Part shown: one piece after another, positions 25,002 through 34,998 of the stretch | Numbering within the stretch: the stretch's first letter is position 1 | Layout of the letters: each line of letters begins with the position of its first letter | Assembly: GCF_006542765.1 (NCBI RefSeq) | Contig: NZ_SKCD01000041.1 | Coordinates: 1 to 38,595 of the forward strand | Direction of reading: 5' to 3' | Source: Paenibacillus luteus | GTDB lineage: Bacteria > Bacillota > Bacilli > Paenibacillales > Paenibacillaceae | Length of the DNA stretch: 38,595 nucleotides | Program-made: the position numbers and the translations under genes | Notes under the pieces: generated by a model | What the model was told of the DNA's origin: nothing | Seen by the model: the letters and a program-made list of their open reading frames with translations, nothing else | The model's database searches: none

Positions 25002-26759
25002 CTAATTTTGTTCGGCTGCTTCCTCCTCTTGCAGCTTCCGGCGCAGCACCTTACCGACCATCGTTTTTGGAAGCGCTTCCCTAAAGGCGTAGTGGTGTGG
25101 TACCTTATAAGCTGCCAGCCGTTCCCTGCACCAACGATCTAGCTGACTCGACGATACTTGCCAACCCTCCTTGAATACGATAAATGCTTTTACCGTCTCG
25201 CCACGGTATTCATCCTTTACGCCAATAACAGAAGCCTCCCGCACCGCTGGATGCTCAAACAGCACCTCCTCTACCTCGCGCGGGTAAATATTAAAGCCGC
25301 CTGCAATGATGACATCCTTGATCCGATCCATAATCGTAAAAAAACCGTCTTCATCCATCGTAGCGAGATCGCCTGTATACAGCCATCCATCGCGCAGCAC
25401 CTGCAAGGTTTCAGCTGGTTTATTCCAATAGCCCTGCATGACTTGAGGTCCACGAACGATAAGCTCACCAAGCTCTCCTGCTGCTAGTCTTTCACCGGTT
25501 TCTGGATTAATAACAATAGCATCTGTATCCTGCAGGGGGATGCCAATTGTACCTATTTTGCGTTTTCCCCATATCGGATTGGCATGTGTCACGGGGGAAG
25601 CCTCTGAAAGGCCATAGCCTTCAATAAGCCTGCCTCCCGTCAGCGCTTCGAATTTCTCCTGCACCTCAAGCGGCAAAGCGGCAGAACCGCTGATACATAC
25701 GTTAATGGAGGATAGATCCGTTTTAGCAGCTTCCTTATGATGAAGAAGGGCAACATACATCGTCGGCGCTCCCGGGAAAATCGTGGGCTTCTGCTGATGA
25801 ATGGTCTGCAGCACCGCCTCCGCGTCAAAACGGGGAAGAAGGATCAGCGTGCCTGCACGCAGCACCGACATATTCATTAATACCGTTAACCCAAATACAT
25901 GAAACAGGGGCAATGCTGCAAGGAAACGTTCCTTGCCATCCTCCGCTTTGTAGCACCAGGCTGAAATTTGCATCGTATTGGCAACTAAGTTGCGATGTGT
26001 CAGCATCACGCCCTTAGGCGTACCTGTTGTGCCGCCCGTATACTGCAGCGCGGCAAGCTCAGCTCCCTTGGCAGGATCGGGAAGATCCGCCGACACCTGC
26101 CTCGCTGACAGCAGCTTCTTGTAAGCCACAACTCCAAAGCTCCCATAAGGGATATCATCCCGAAACCCATCCTTACGCTGCTTTAGCGGGTACAGCAAGC
26201 TTTTTGGAAAAGGCAGCCCGTCCTTCATCGACGTGATAACAGCATGGCGAAGCTTTGGCAGCGGTCCGGTCTCTGGCACCTTGCCGCGTACCCGCGACAA
26301 GCGGGCATACAGCAAATCAACCGTAATAATGGCAACAGCACCGCTATCCGCGAGTTGATGCTCCAGCTCCCGTTCCACGTAAAGCGGATTAGTCTGAACG
26401 ACCACCCCTCCGGCAAGCAGCACCCCATAATAAGCAATAATGGCCTGTGGGCAGTTCGGAAGCATGATCGCTACCCGGTCTCCTTTGGCAATGCCAAGAG
26501 ACTGCAAGCCAAACGCGAGCCGGACAGCATCGTCATATAGTACGCGATAAGATACCGTTTTGCCCATGAAATGAACGGCCGTATGATTAGGATGATTTTT
26601 AACGGAATTAATTAAAAATTGGACGATGCTCTGATCGGGATAGCTCTGCGAAGGAGAAACTTCCTCCGGGTAATCGCGAAGCCATGGGCGCGCGAGCTGT
26701 TCGGCTTCGGCTGACGACTCTTCAGGCATAAGCGGGTCTTGCGGTCCGAGCGATTCCAT
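25002..26759 (-). CDS. lcfA: Long-chain fatty acid-CoA ligase (FadD/LcfA)
   Basis: A 585-residue adenylate-forming ligase that activates fatty acids to acyl-CoA, the entry step of beta-oxidation. Motifs: the P-loop YTGGTTGTPKGVMLTHRN (A3), YGLSEASP (A5), GWLYTGDLATMDEDGFFTI (A7), DRIKDVIIAGGFNIYPREVE (A8) and the C-terminal catalytic Lys in LPKTMVGKVLRRKL (A10). Length is close to the 560-residue family norm, with a short extra N-terminus. GGGGGAGA lies about 8 bp before the ATG. It starts 15 bp after the acyl-CoA dehydrogenase stop. No membrane segment; it probably acts at the cytoplasmic membrane face. Confidence 0.93.
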   Translation of the reverse strand: MESLGPQDPLMPEESSAEAEQLARPWLRDYPEEVSPSQSYPDQSIVQFLINSVKNHPNHTAVHFMGKTVSYRVLYDDAVRLAFGLQSLGIAKGDRVAIMLPNCPQAIIAYYGVLLAGGVVVQTNPLYVERELEHQLADSGAVAIITVDLLYARLSRVRGKVPETGPLPKLRHAVITSMKDGLPFPKSLLYPLKQRKDGFRDDIPYGSFGVVAYKKLLSARQVSADLPDPAKGAELAALQYTGGTTGTPKGVMLTHRNLVANTMQISAWCYKAEDGKERFLAALPLFHVFGLTVLMNMSVLRAGTLILLPRFDAEAVLQTIHQQKPTIFPGAPTMYVALLHHKEAAKTDLSSINVCISGSAALPLEVQEKFEALTGGRLIEGYGLSEASPVTHANPIWGKRKIGTIGIPLQDTDAIVINPETGERLAAGELGELIVRGPQVMQGYWNKPAETLQVLRDGWLYTGDLATMDEDGFFTIMDRIKDVIIAGGFNIYPREVEEVLFEHPAVREASVIGVKDEYRGETVKAFIVFKEGWQVSSSQLDRWCRERLAAYKVPHHYAFREALPKTMVGKVLRRKLQEEEAAEQN

Positions 26760-26774
26760 CCTTGCTCTCCCCCT

Positions 26775-28565
26775 TCACAAGACATAGTGCTCACTGCGAA
26801 TCACACGAGCGGCAATGCTTCGCTTCAAAGCGACCGTATCCGAAAGCGGCGCGCGCATCAGTTTTTTTAGAATAGAAAGCTGCATCTGGAGACCGTCTCC
26901 CTGTTCGAGGGCGGTAAGCGCAAGCTTCGCGAGCGACTCGACTCTCTCCATCGCTTCCTGCACGTACACTGTCGTCATCGCCACCACATTACCTGTTTTC
27001 TCCGTTCCCTCGCCACCGCTCGCCTTCAAGATTTTTTGCGAGCGCAGCAGAGCGCTTTCCATAGCAAAGATTTCAATCATGAGATCGGCAAGCGAGCACA
27101 GCACTTCCTGCTCCTGCTCCAGGCGCAGCCCCAGCTTCTGTACAGCAAGCCCGCCGACGGCAAGAAACGTTTTCTTTGCTTGAGCGACCCGATAGACTTC
27201 CTTGCTAAGCGGCTTCTCGAACGAAGGAAGCGGCATGGGCTGGATCAGCTCGGCTTGCAGCGAGCGAATCTTGCGGAGCAGCGGCAGCTCTCCTTTTAAA
27301 GCTTTTTTCATCAGCGTGCCCGGTATAAGCATCCGATTAATTTCGTTCGTCCCTTCAAAAATCCGATTAATCCGCGAATCCCGGTAGATTCTCTCCACCT
27401 TATAATCACGGATATAGCCATATCCACCATGGATCTGCACCCCTTCGTCCGCAACAAAGTCGAGTGCTTCGGATGCAAATACTTTGACGATCGAGCATTC
27501 GATGGCATATTCTCCAATCGCTTTCGCTACCTTCATTCCATCGTCTGGCGTTCCATCAGAATCCTCCGCGGTTCGCAGCATGGCGTCGATCCAGCCAGCC
27601 GTCCGGTACACCATGCTTTCGAGCACAAAGGTGCGGATATTCATGTCTGCCAGCTTGGCGCCGATGAGCGGATAGGAAGAAATCGCCTTGCCGAACTGCT
27701 TGCGCGTATTGGCATAGGCAGACGCCAGCTCAATCGTCTCCTTGGATGAGCCAAGGCAAGCTGCCCCAAGCTTAAAGCGTCCAATATTCAAAATATTGAA
27801 GGCGATATGATGCCCTTTGCCAACCTCCCCCAGCACATGTTCGACGGGTACCGGCACATCTTCAAAAAACAAAGGGCGCGTCGAAGAACCCTTGATGCCC
27901 ATCTTATGCTCCTCTGGCCCAATACTGAACCCCGCCATGCCTTTCTCCACGATAAATGCGGTAAAATACTCGCCATCCACCTTTGCATATACGATAAACA
28001 GATCAGCAAAACCCGCATTCGTAATATAGAGCTTAGACCCGTTTAACACGTAAAACTTGCCGTCTGGCGAAAGTCTTGCCGTCGTTTTCGCACCTAGGGC
28101 ATCCGAGCCGGAGGCTGGCTCTGTCAGGCAATATGCGGCAATTCGTTCTCCGGTGGCGAGCGCCGGGAGGTAGGTTTTCTTTTGGGCTGGCGTGCCAAAA
28201 AATACGATCGGCAGTGTTCCAATGCCGGTATGGGCACCTACCGAAAGCGCAAACGAAGAGGCTCTCGCTAACGTTTCTGCAAGCAGCGTCGTGCTCACCT
28301 TATCAAGCCCTAAGCCGCCGTAGATCTCCGGCACGTCTGCGCCCAGCAGCCCAAGCTCGCCAGCCTTGCGCATCAGCTCGGTGGTCAGATCATAATCGAG
28401 CGCCTCAAGCTCCGCATCACGCGGCGTAATTTCCGTCTCCAGAAACTGCTGCGCCGCTTCCCCCATCATGCGCTGCTCCTCCGTAAAATCCTCGGGTGTC
28501 ACGACTGATTCCGGCACGCTGTCCTCCACAACAAACCGACCGCCAAACCGTATCGTTTCCGTCAT
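26775..28565 (-). CDS. fadE: Acyl-CoA dehydrogenase (FadE-like)
   Basis: A 596-residue flavin acyl-CoA dehydrogenase, the size of B. subtilis FadE (YusJ) and larger than the 380-residue short type. FAD/substrate blocks are YCLTEPASGSDA, GSKLYITNAGFADLF and RKQFGKAISSYPLIGAKLADM. The catalytic Glu lies in RIFEGTNEINRM. A helical C-terminal extension of about 170 residues is present, as in the VLCAD/FadE branch. It forms the first double bond and passes electrons to EtfAB, encoded at the far end of this module. The ribosome binding site is AAGGAG. It is co-directional with fadA (94-bp gap) and the ligase gene (15-bp gap). Confidence 0.94.
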   Translation of the reverse strand: MTETIRFGGRFVVEDSVPESVVTPEDFTEEQRMMGEAAQQFLETEITPRDAELEALDYDLTTELMRKAGELGLLGADVPEIYGGLGLDKVSTTLLAETLARASSFALSVGAHTGIGTLPIVFFGTPAQKKTYLPALATGERIAAYCLTEPASGSDALGAKTTARLSPDGKFYVLNGSKLYITNAGFADLFIVYAKVDGEYFTAFIVEKGMAGFSIGPEEHKMGIKGSSTRPLFFEDVPVPVEHVLGEVGKGHHIAFNILNIGRFKLGAACLGSSKETIELASAYANTRKQFGKAISSYPLIGAKLADMNIRTFVLESMVYRTAGWIDAMLRTAEDSDGTPDDGMKVAKAIGEYAIECSIVKVFASEALDFVADEGVQIHGGYGYIRDYKVERIYRDSRINRIFEGTNEINRMLIPGTLMKKALKGELPLLRKIRSLQAELIQPMPLPSFEKPLSKEVYRVAQAKKTFLAVGGLAVQKLGLRLEQEQEVLCSLADLMIEIFAMESALLRSQKILKASGGEGTEKTGNVVAMTTVYVQEAMERVESLAKLALTALEQGDGLQMQLSILKKLMRAPLSDTVALKRSIAARVIRSEHYVL

Positions 28566-28659
28566 GCCGCAGCACTCCTTCCATCCTTCAATTATTAGGC
28601 CCGTTAATTTTTAGCGGCTTAAACCATTCATGCCCCTGACAACCAATAGCCCGCGAGGA

Positions 28660-29874
28660 TCAACTGCCATACACTTCAATGACGCCTGCCGCACCCATCC
28701 CGCCGCCTACACACATCGTGACGACGCCAATACCGCCGCCTCTGCGGCCTAGCTCATGAATAAGCGAGACGGTCAACTTTGTTCCCGTACAGCCAAGCGG
28801 ATGTCCCAGCGCAATAGCCCCTCCGTTCACGTTCACCCGCTCCGGATCAATGCCAAGCTCCCTGATGATCGGCACGCATTGGGCAGCGAACGCTTCATTC
28901 AGTTCAAAGAGATCCACCTGCTCCAGCGTAATGCCTGCTTTGCCCAGCGCCTTCGGGACAGCTTCAATCGGCCCAATGCCCATCACCTCCGGTGCAACGC
29001 CTGCAACGCTATAGCTGCGGAACACAGCGAGCGGCTGCAAACCCAGCTCCGCGGCTCGGGTCCGGCTCATCACGATGACCGCGGCAGCGCCATCACTCAT
29101 TTGAGAGGTATTGCCGGCCGTAACCGTCCCTTCGCGCGCGAACGATGGCTTGAGAGCAGCCAACCTTTGCGTTGTCGTCTCCGGCCGCACGCCCTCATCG
29201 GCCTCAAACGTAAATACTTTGGACCATGGGCGGCCCGCATCGTTTACCCCCGAACGGCTTGTCGTAATCGGCACGATTTCCGTTTGGAAACGACCGACTT
29301 CAATAGCAGCGGCCGCCTTCCGGTGACTTGCTGCGGCGAAGGCATCCTGCGCCTCGCGCGTAACGCCGTAACGCCGCGCCACCTCCTCTGCCGTATGCCC
29401 CATGCCCATATAGACTTCCGGCTGCGCATCAACGATTGCCGGATGCGGCGACAGCTTAAAGCCGGTCATCGGCACGTGGCTCATGCTCTCCACCCCGCCT
29501 GCCGCAATCACATCCGCATCGCCCAGTCTGATCCGCTCGGCTGCATAAGCGATTGCCTGCAGCCCGGAGGCGCAAAAGCGGTTAATCGTAACCGCCGGCG
29601 TCGATGCCGGCAAGCCCGCATATAGCGAAATGGTGCGAGCCATGTTCAACCCCTGTTCGCCTTCGGGCATCGCGCAGCCAATAATGACATCTTCCACAAG
29701 CTCCGGCGACAGAGCCGGTATCCGGTCGAGCGCGCCTTGCAGCACCGCCCGCCCCAGATCCTCCGCCCGTGTCTCCGCTAAGCTTCCCTTAGATGCTTTG
29801 CCGACCGCCGTCCTCACCGCAGCAACGATAACGGCATCGCGATCGTGATCTTTAAACGGTGATGCAGCTGACAT
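28660..29874 (-). CDS. fadA: Acetyl-CoA C-acyltransferase (3-ketoacyl-CoA thiolase)
   Basis: A 404-residue thiolase performing the last, chain-shortening step of beta-oxidation. The nucleophilic Cys is in INRFCASGLQ (near residue 100). The catalytic His lies in NGGAIALGHPLGCTG and the second Cys in VTMCVGGGMGAAG. AAAGGAGG is 9 bp before the ATG. It follows fadN by 81 bp, in the FadN-FadA-FadE order known from the B. subtilis yusLKJ operon. Length is slightly above the usual 391-393 because of an extra N-terminal segment. Confidence 0.95.
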   Translation of the reverse strand: MSAASPFKDHDRDAVIVAAVRTAVGKASKGSLAETRAEDLGRAVLQGALDRIPALSPELVEDVIIGCAMPEGEQGLNMARTISLYAGLPASTPAVTINRFCASGLQAIAYAAERIRLGDADVIAAGGVESMSHVPMTGFKLSPHPAIVDAQPEVYMGMGHTAEEVARRYGVTREAQDAFAAASHRKAAAAIEVGRFQTEIVPITTSRSGVNDAGRPWSKVFTFEADEGVRPETTTQRLAALKPSFAREGTVTAGNTSQMSDGAAAVIVMSRTRAAELGLQPLAVFRSYSVAGVAPEVMGIGPIEAVPKALGKAGITLEQVDLFELNEAFAAQCVPIIRELGIDPERVNVNGGAIALGHPLGCTGTKLTVSLIHELGRRGGGIGVVTMCVGGGMGAAGVIEVYGS

Positions 29875-29955
29875 TTCGAATTCCTCCTTTTCGTTTCCCT
29901 CTGGCTTGTTCCGCAGCTGTTTGCAGCACAGATGGCCCCACAGTTTAGACTGCGG

Positions 29956-32397
29956 CTAATTGCGAAGCGGTTTGCCGGTTGCAAGCATATGGCTCATGCG
30001 ATCCTGCGTTTTGCGCTCGCCGCATAGGCTAAGGAACGCATCGCATTCCAGATCGAGCAAATACTGCTCACTCACCTCCGCGCCCGGCTGAATATCGCCG
30101 CCCGCAAGCACCGACGCGAGCTTGCCCGCGATGAGCGCGTCATGCCCGCTAATATGGCCGCTCAGCCGCATCGCCTGCACCGCGACCTTCAGCACCGCGT
30201 TGCCCTCCCGGCCAGCAACGCGAATGCGCCCCTCCGCCGGCGGCAAGTAGCCGGCCCGGTCCAGCTCCAGCACCGCCCGCTTTGCCTCACCAAAGCGCGC
30301 CTCCTGCCGCATGATGACGCGGTCCTGAGGCCGCATCAGGCCCAGCCGGCTTACCTCGTAGCCGCTGGAGGATGTTTTGGCGAGCGCAATCGTCTCAAAC
30401 AACGCATTCAAATGCGGCTGCAGGTCTCCGCCCGCTTTGCCGCCACTTGCGATAAGAGCCCGTTCAGCCGCCATCGCAGCCGCTTCCTTGCAGCCCCCGC
30501 CCGCAGGAATAAGGCCCACTCCCGTTTCCACAAGCCCAAAATAGGTCTCTGGCGAATAGATGATTTGATCCGCTGGCAGACACGCCTCTACCCCGCCGCC
30601 CAGCGTCATCCGGTGCGGAGCTGCCACAACCGGCCGATCCAGCCGCTTCAGGGCCAGCATGCTGCTCTGGAAGAAACGGATGATTTCCTCTACTTCATCC
30701 CATTCTCCACTTTGCGCTTCCATTAGCAGCAGCATCAAATTGGCGCCGACGCAAAAATTCCTGCCTTCGTTCGCAAGAACAAGTCCCCGCCAGTTCTGCG
30801 ACACCTCTCTCACACTTTGCTGGATGGCGGATAAGATGTCGCCTCCAATGGCATTGTTAGCGGAGTGGAACTCCAGCAGCACGACATCATCGCCGATATC
30901 AATCAAACTGGCGCCCGAGGTGGACAGCACCGTTTTCCCCGAAGCTTTTAACGCCGCTAAAGACAGGGAATCCGCTTCTCGCTCCTCCGACTTATAAGCG
31001 CCGCTAGATGCGTAGACGCGTTCGCTGCCTTCCGCCTTATAAAAGCTCTCATGCCCTTCTCCAAGCCACGCCAGCACCCAAGCCGGGATCGTCTCCCCCT
31101 CCTTCTGCATCTGCTGAACCGACTTCCGGAGCCCGATCGCATCCCATAGCTCGAAGGGCCCCAGCTCCCAGTTGAAGCCCCAGCGCATCGCACGATCAAT
31201 ATCAGAGAGCGAATCCGCTATAATACCGACCTGCGCGGCCGCGTAAAGCAGCGTTTTCTTGATCGTTGACCATGCGAACCTCGCATAGCGATCCTGCGGA
31301 TCGGTTCGCAGCAGCGCTTTCACCTTGGCCGCCGCTCCCTTCGCCGCTTTGGAAGCATCGATAACCGGCGAGCTGACCAACCGCTTCGGTCCATATTCGA
31401 GCGTATCCAGCCTTAAGGCTTCAATTTCACTGCTACCCTTCCCCTTCACCTTTCGGTAAAAGCCTGCTCCGGACTTTTCTCCGATGCGGCCGGATGCAAC
31501 CAGCTGCTCCAGCAGCTGCGGCCTCGCAAAAACCGCCTGCTCCAGCGGATCCTCGCTTCTCTCCCGCACGTTGTCCACGACATGCAGCAGCGTATCCAGC
31601 CCCACCAGATCCAGCATCCGCAGCGTTGCCGTTTTCGGCCTGCCCATGGCTGGCCCAGTTAAGGCATCCGTCTCCTCTACTGTCAGCCCGAAAGCCAGCG
31701 CATCCTGAAGGGTCACTAGCATGTCGTAAGTACCAATTCGGTTGGCGATAAAGTTTGGCGTATCCTTCGCAATGACCACGCCTTTGCCAAGCCTCTTCTC
31801 GCACACCTCCTTAAGCAGGCTAACAACCGCTGGAGCCGTATCCACAGTCGGTACGATTTCAACAAGCTTCATATACCTAGGCGGGTTAAAAAAATGCGTG
31901 ACGCCAAAATGCTGCCGAAATTCCTCGCTCCTCTCCCCCACCATGGACGCTGCCGATAAACCCGAGGTGTTGGTGGATACAATCGCTCCTGGCTTGCGGG
32001 CAGCTTCAATCATACTCAGCACCTCCCGCTTGACATCAAGCCGCTCGACAACCGCCTCAATAATCCAGTCCGCCTCGCCAAGCAAGGCCAAATGATCCGT
32101 CAAATTTCCCGGCGTAATGCGCGATGACCACGACGGATCATACAGCTGCGCCGGCTGGGACTTGCCCATCCTCGCGATGGCCGCGCTCGCCAACCGGCTC
32201 CGAACCTTGGCATCCGCGAGCGCAAGGCCCTGCCGCTCCTCTTCTTCCGTCAACGTCTGCGGGACGACGTCCAGCAGACTTACGCGCATGCCCGCATTCG
32301 CCAGATGGGCGGCGATGCCCGCTCCCATCACGCCTGAGCCGATAACGGCAGCTTGGCGAATGGAGCTTGCATGTTTAGGTGATGCTTGCAGCGCCAT
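29956..32397 (-). CDS. fadN: 3-hydroxyacyl-CoA dehydrogenase / enoyl-CoA hydratase (FadN)
   Basis: An 813-residue bifunctional beta-oxidation enzyme with the dehydrogenase half first, as in B. subtilis FadN (789 residues). The NAD site is VIGSGVMGAGIAAHLANAG (about residues 18-36). THFFNPPRYMKLVEIVP carries the catalytic His/Glu pair. Two C-terminal dehydrogenase helical domains follow. The hydratase half (about 500-720) shows GRNFCVGANL for the oxyanion hole and two glutamates in LGGGVEACL and GLVETGVGLIPAGGG. It would hydrate enoyl-CoA and oxidise the product. AAGGAGG is 7 bp before the ATG. It lies 101 bp downstream of fadF, with no terminator between. Confidence 0.95.
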   Translation of the reverse strand: MALQASPKHASSIRQAAVIGSGVMGAGIAAHLANAGMRVSLLDVVPQTLTEEEERQGLALADAKVRSRLASAAIARMGKSQPAQLYDPSWSSRITPGNLTDHLALLGEADWIIEAVVERLDVKREVLSMIEAARKPGAIVSTNTSGLSAASMVGERSEEFRQHFGVTHFFNPPRYMKLVEIVPTVDTAPAVVSLLKEVCEKRLGKGVVIAKDTPNFIANRIGTYDMLVTLQDALAFGLTVEETDALTGPAMGRPKTATLRMLDLVGLDTLLHVVDNVRERSEDPLEQAVFARPQLLEQLVASGRIGEKSGAGFYRKVKGKGSSEIEALRLDTLEYGPKRLVSSPVIDASKAAKGAAAKVKALLRTDPQDRYARFAWSTIKKTLLYAAAQVGIIADSLSDIDRAMRWGFNWELGPFELWDAIGLRKSVQQMQKEGETIPAWVLAWLGEGHESFYKAEGSERVYASSGAYKSEEREADSLSLAALKASGKTVLSTSGASLIDIGDDVVLLEFHSANNAIGGDILSAIQQSVREVSQNWRGLVLANEGRNFCVGANLMLLLMEAQSGEWDEVEEIIRFFQSSMLALKRLDRPVVAAPHRMTLGGGVEACLPADQIIYSPETYFGLVETGVGLIPAGGGCKEAAAMAAERALIASGGKAGGDLQPHLNALFETIALAKTSSSGYEVSRLGLMRPQDRVIMRQEARFGEAKRAVLELDRAGYLPPAEGRIRVAGREGNAVLKVAVQAMRLSGHISGHDALIAGKLASVLAGGDIQPGAEVSEQYLLDLECDAFLSLCGERKTQDRMSHMLATGKPLRN

Positions 32398-32498
32398 AGG
32401 CAGCCTCCTTCTTTTTTTCAGTGAAAGCTCCAGACTTCATGCCGTGAATGCCGCTAAGAACCATGATCGCTTTGTTAACAAACCCTTGCGGCTCTTCC

Positions 32499-34766
32499 CT
32501 ATTCCCCAAACACACTCTCCGCAAGCAGCTCCGCCACGTCACGCGCAATGACTTTCTCACCTTCGGACAGCGCCTTCAATCCATCCTCCATCATCGTCAG
32601 GCAATACGGGCACGCCGAGCTGATGACCGACGGCTTCACCTCCAGCGCTTGGGCCACCCTCGCCAGGTTCACGCGCGTGCCGGAATGCTCTTCCATCCAC
32701 ATCAGGCCTCCGCCAGCTCCACAGCACATCCCATTGGAGCGCGAGCGTTCCATCTCCTCAATCGACACGCCGGGAATGGCGCGCAGTAAATTGCGCGGAG
32801 CTTCATAGGTGTCGTTATAGCGGCCAAGGTAGCAGGAATCATGTACCGTGACGCGTTCATCAACCGTATGCACCGGAAGCAAAGAGCCATTCTCCAGCAG
32901 CCGCGCCAGCAGCTCGGTATGATGCTCCACCACGATATCCGGGCTCAGGCCAAAATCAGGATATTCGTTTTTGAACGTGTTGTAGGTATGCGGGCAAGGG
33001 GTGACCATATGCGTAACGCCATATTTGGAGAGCGTCCCGATATTCTCGCGGCAAAGCTCCTGGAACAGCAGCTCATTACCGATTCTCCTTGCCGTATCGC
33101 CGGAGCTCTTCTCCTCTAGGCCAAGCGTCGCGAAGCTGACACCCGCTTGATCCAGCAGCCTTACGACATCATAAAGCACACGGCGGCTGCGCATGTCGTA
33201 AGCTCCCATCGAGCCGGCCCATAGCAAAATATCCGCTTTCTCTCCCGACTTCTTCAGTTCCTGCATCGTCTTAACCCTAATTCCCGTACGGGTCTCGCAA
33301 TCGGAAATCCAGGCCGCCCGTTCCGCCCGCGGCAACCCCCACGGATTGCTCTGCCGCTCGATGTTCTGAAGGGCGCGCTGTCCATCGGACGGCATTTTTC
33401 CCTCCATCAAAACAAGGTAACGCCGCATATCAATAATTTTGTCGACATGCTCATTGCCAACCGGACACTGCTCCTCACAGTTGCGGCAGCTCGTGCATGC
33501 CCAAAGCTCCTCCTCGGTAATCACCTCGCCGATCAGCTGCACCTCCTCCGGCTTGACGCCTTCCCGCACGCTCCAAGCACCTGCTTGCGCGGTCATCGTC
33601 GGTTCGATGCTCGTTCGGCCCTCCGCCTCCGATTCCCAAGCGGGGAGCACCGCTCCCATCACATGCGCATAACCCCCGTTTGCCTTCGATTGCCACAGAC
33701 CGGCCGGGAGCCAAGGCGACTTGGACGTAATGGCAGCGCCTTTCTCCGTCAAATGATCGCGCAGCTTCACGATGAGATGCATCGGTGACAGCAGCTTGCC
33801 AGTGCTTGATGCCGGACAAACATTCGTGCAGCGCCCGCATTCGACGCATGCGTACAAATCGAGCAGCTGCTTTTGCGTAAAATCCTCCACCTTGCCTGCG
33901 CCGAATGACTCTGCTTCCTCATCCTCCAGATCCAGCGGCACAAGCCGGCCAGGCGGCGTGCTCCGACGAAACCATAGATTCACTGGAGCGGTCAGCAGAT
34001 GAAAATGCTTCGACTGCGGCACATAAACAAGGAAGCTAAGCAGTACAAGCAAATGCAGCCACCAAAACACTTCTTGCCCAGCATCCGCTGCGGCGCTTCC
34101 CGGCCGAATGCCTGCCCCTTCCAGCAGCGCTGCCAGAGAGGCACTCACTGGAGCATAAACGGCTTCGACGATATGGACGCTAGGCGCCCCCTTAGCTAGC
34201 CCGTTCCCTTGCAGCTCCGTTCCCGCCAATCTTTCAAACGATAGAGTGAATAGGATCGTCAACATCAGCGAGCCGATGAACCACATGACCAGAGACGGCT
34301 TCCACCCTCTCTTCAGCCGCGGCAGCCGCTCCCCGTAGCGGCGAAACGCTCCGTAAAGCACAGCCGTGAACACAAGCGTGACGGTGATCTCCTGCGACAA
34401 TGAAAACCAAGGATAATAAGGCAACGGAAGCGGTATGCCGTCATTCAGCCCTTTCCATATCAAGTCCGCCGCGCCAAACTGAAGCACAATAAAGCCGTAA
34501 AAATAAACCAAATGCATAATTCCGCTTCTCACGTCATTCAGCAGCCGGCGATGGCCAAGCACCTGGCCGCTGAAGCTTGACTTGCTCCCCGTCTTTCGCC
34601 TGAATCTGGTGAATAGGGCAGGCGAACCGAGCTGCATATACAAGACCCGTCTGTGCACGACAAGGACAAATAGGCCAATCGCAAGGAACACGGCCGCTGC
34701 AAAAAAAATCCACCTTCCCCAATGCCACCAGTTATCGATCGGTTGGATTGCCAACAACGAATGCAT
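32499..34766 (-). CDS. fadF: Membrane Fe-S oxidoreductase (FadF / HdrD-like)
   Basis: A 755-residue membrane protein resembling B. subtilis FadF (YwjF), thought to carry electrons from acyl-CoA oxidation via ETF to the quinone pool. Five or so N-terminal helices (about 18-250) form a NarI-like module. Two 4Fe-4S motifs follow: Cys307/310/313/317 (CVECGRCTNVCP) and Cys424/427/430/434 (CTSCRNCEEQCP). The C-terminal half has CCG domains. The last is canonical: Cys645, CysCys681-682, Cys719/722. The preceding half has WAGSMGAYD where a Cys is usually found and keeps only Cys591, so one cluster site may be incomplete. AAGGGGG lies upstream of the ATG. It is the first gene of the minus-strand operon and divergent from etfB. 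Confidence 0.9.
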   Translation of the reverse strand: MHSLLAIQPIDNWWHWGRWIFFAAAVFLAIGLFVLVVHRRVLYMQLGSPALFTRFRRKTGSKSSFSGQVLGHRRLLNDVRSGIMHLVYFYGFIVLQFGAADLIWKGLNDGIPLPLPYYPWFSLSQEITVTLVFTAVLYGAFRRYGERLPRLKRGWKPSLVMWFIGSLMLTILFTLSFERLAGTELQGNGLAKGAPSVHIVEAVYAPVSASLAALLEGAGIRPGSAAADAGQEVFWWLHLLVLLSFLVYVPQSKHFHLLTAPVNLWFRRSTPPGRLVPLDLEDEEAESFGAGKVEDFTQKQLLDLYACVECGRCTNVCPASSTGKLLSPMHLIVKLRDHLTEKGAAITSKSPWLPAGLWQSKANGGYAHVMGAVLPAWESEAEGRTSIEPTMTAQAGAWSVREGVKPEEVQLIGEVITEEELWACTSCRNCEEQCPVGNEHVDKIIDMRRYLVLMEGKMPSDGQRALQNIERQSNPWGLPRAERAAWISDCETRTGIRVKTMQELKKSGEKADILLWAGSMGAYDMRSRRVLYDVVRLLDQAGVSFATLGLEEKSSGDTARRIGNELLFQELCRENIGTLSKYGVTHMVTPCPHTYNTFKNEYPDFGLSPDIVVEHHTELLARLLENGSLLPVHTVDERVTVHDSCYLGRYNDTYEAPRNLLRAIPGVSIEEMERSRSNGMCCGAGGGLMWMEEHSGTRVNLARVAQALEVKPSVISSACPYCLTMMEDGLKALSEGEKVIARDVAELLAESVFGE

Positions 34767-34833
34767 ATGCCTCGCCCCCTTATAGGCCGAATCATGGAAT
34801 CAAGCATGAAAACGCGGAGCAGCCGGACAAGCT

Positions 34834-34847
34834 TTAAAGCGCTTACA
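34834..34847 (-). promoter_or_regulatory. Candidate cre (CcpA) site between fadF and etfB
   Basis: On the minus strand TGTAAGCGCTTTAA matches 13 of 14 positions of TGWAANCGNTNWCA. It sits 68 bp upstream of the fadF start and about 150 bp upstream of etfB. It could impose glucose repression on the fad operon and perhaps on etfBA. CcpA repression of fatty-acid degradation genes is known in B. subtilis. I found no good match to the B. subtilis FadR operator here. Confidence 0.5.
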
Positions 34848-34998
34848 AAAATAGCCGCGGTGCTCCAAGTATATGAGCTTTTTGCCATGAACATGCCGCC
34901 CGGAAGTCGATTGCCTTCGGTCTATTCACCAGAAAATGCTCATATCTTAGCACTGATGGACAGTGCCCGCAAATACTGAAATAAGGGAGGGATCTCCT

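Noticed and set aside
28756..29625. 289-codon plus-strand frame opposite fadA
   Set aside because: Antisense shadow; no family resemblance, and the thiolase motifs are on the minus strand.
32375..32560. 61-codon minus-strand frame between fadF and fadN
   Set aside because: Overlaps the 3' end of fadF and the start of fadN and has no ribosome binding site of its own.
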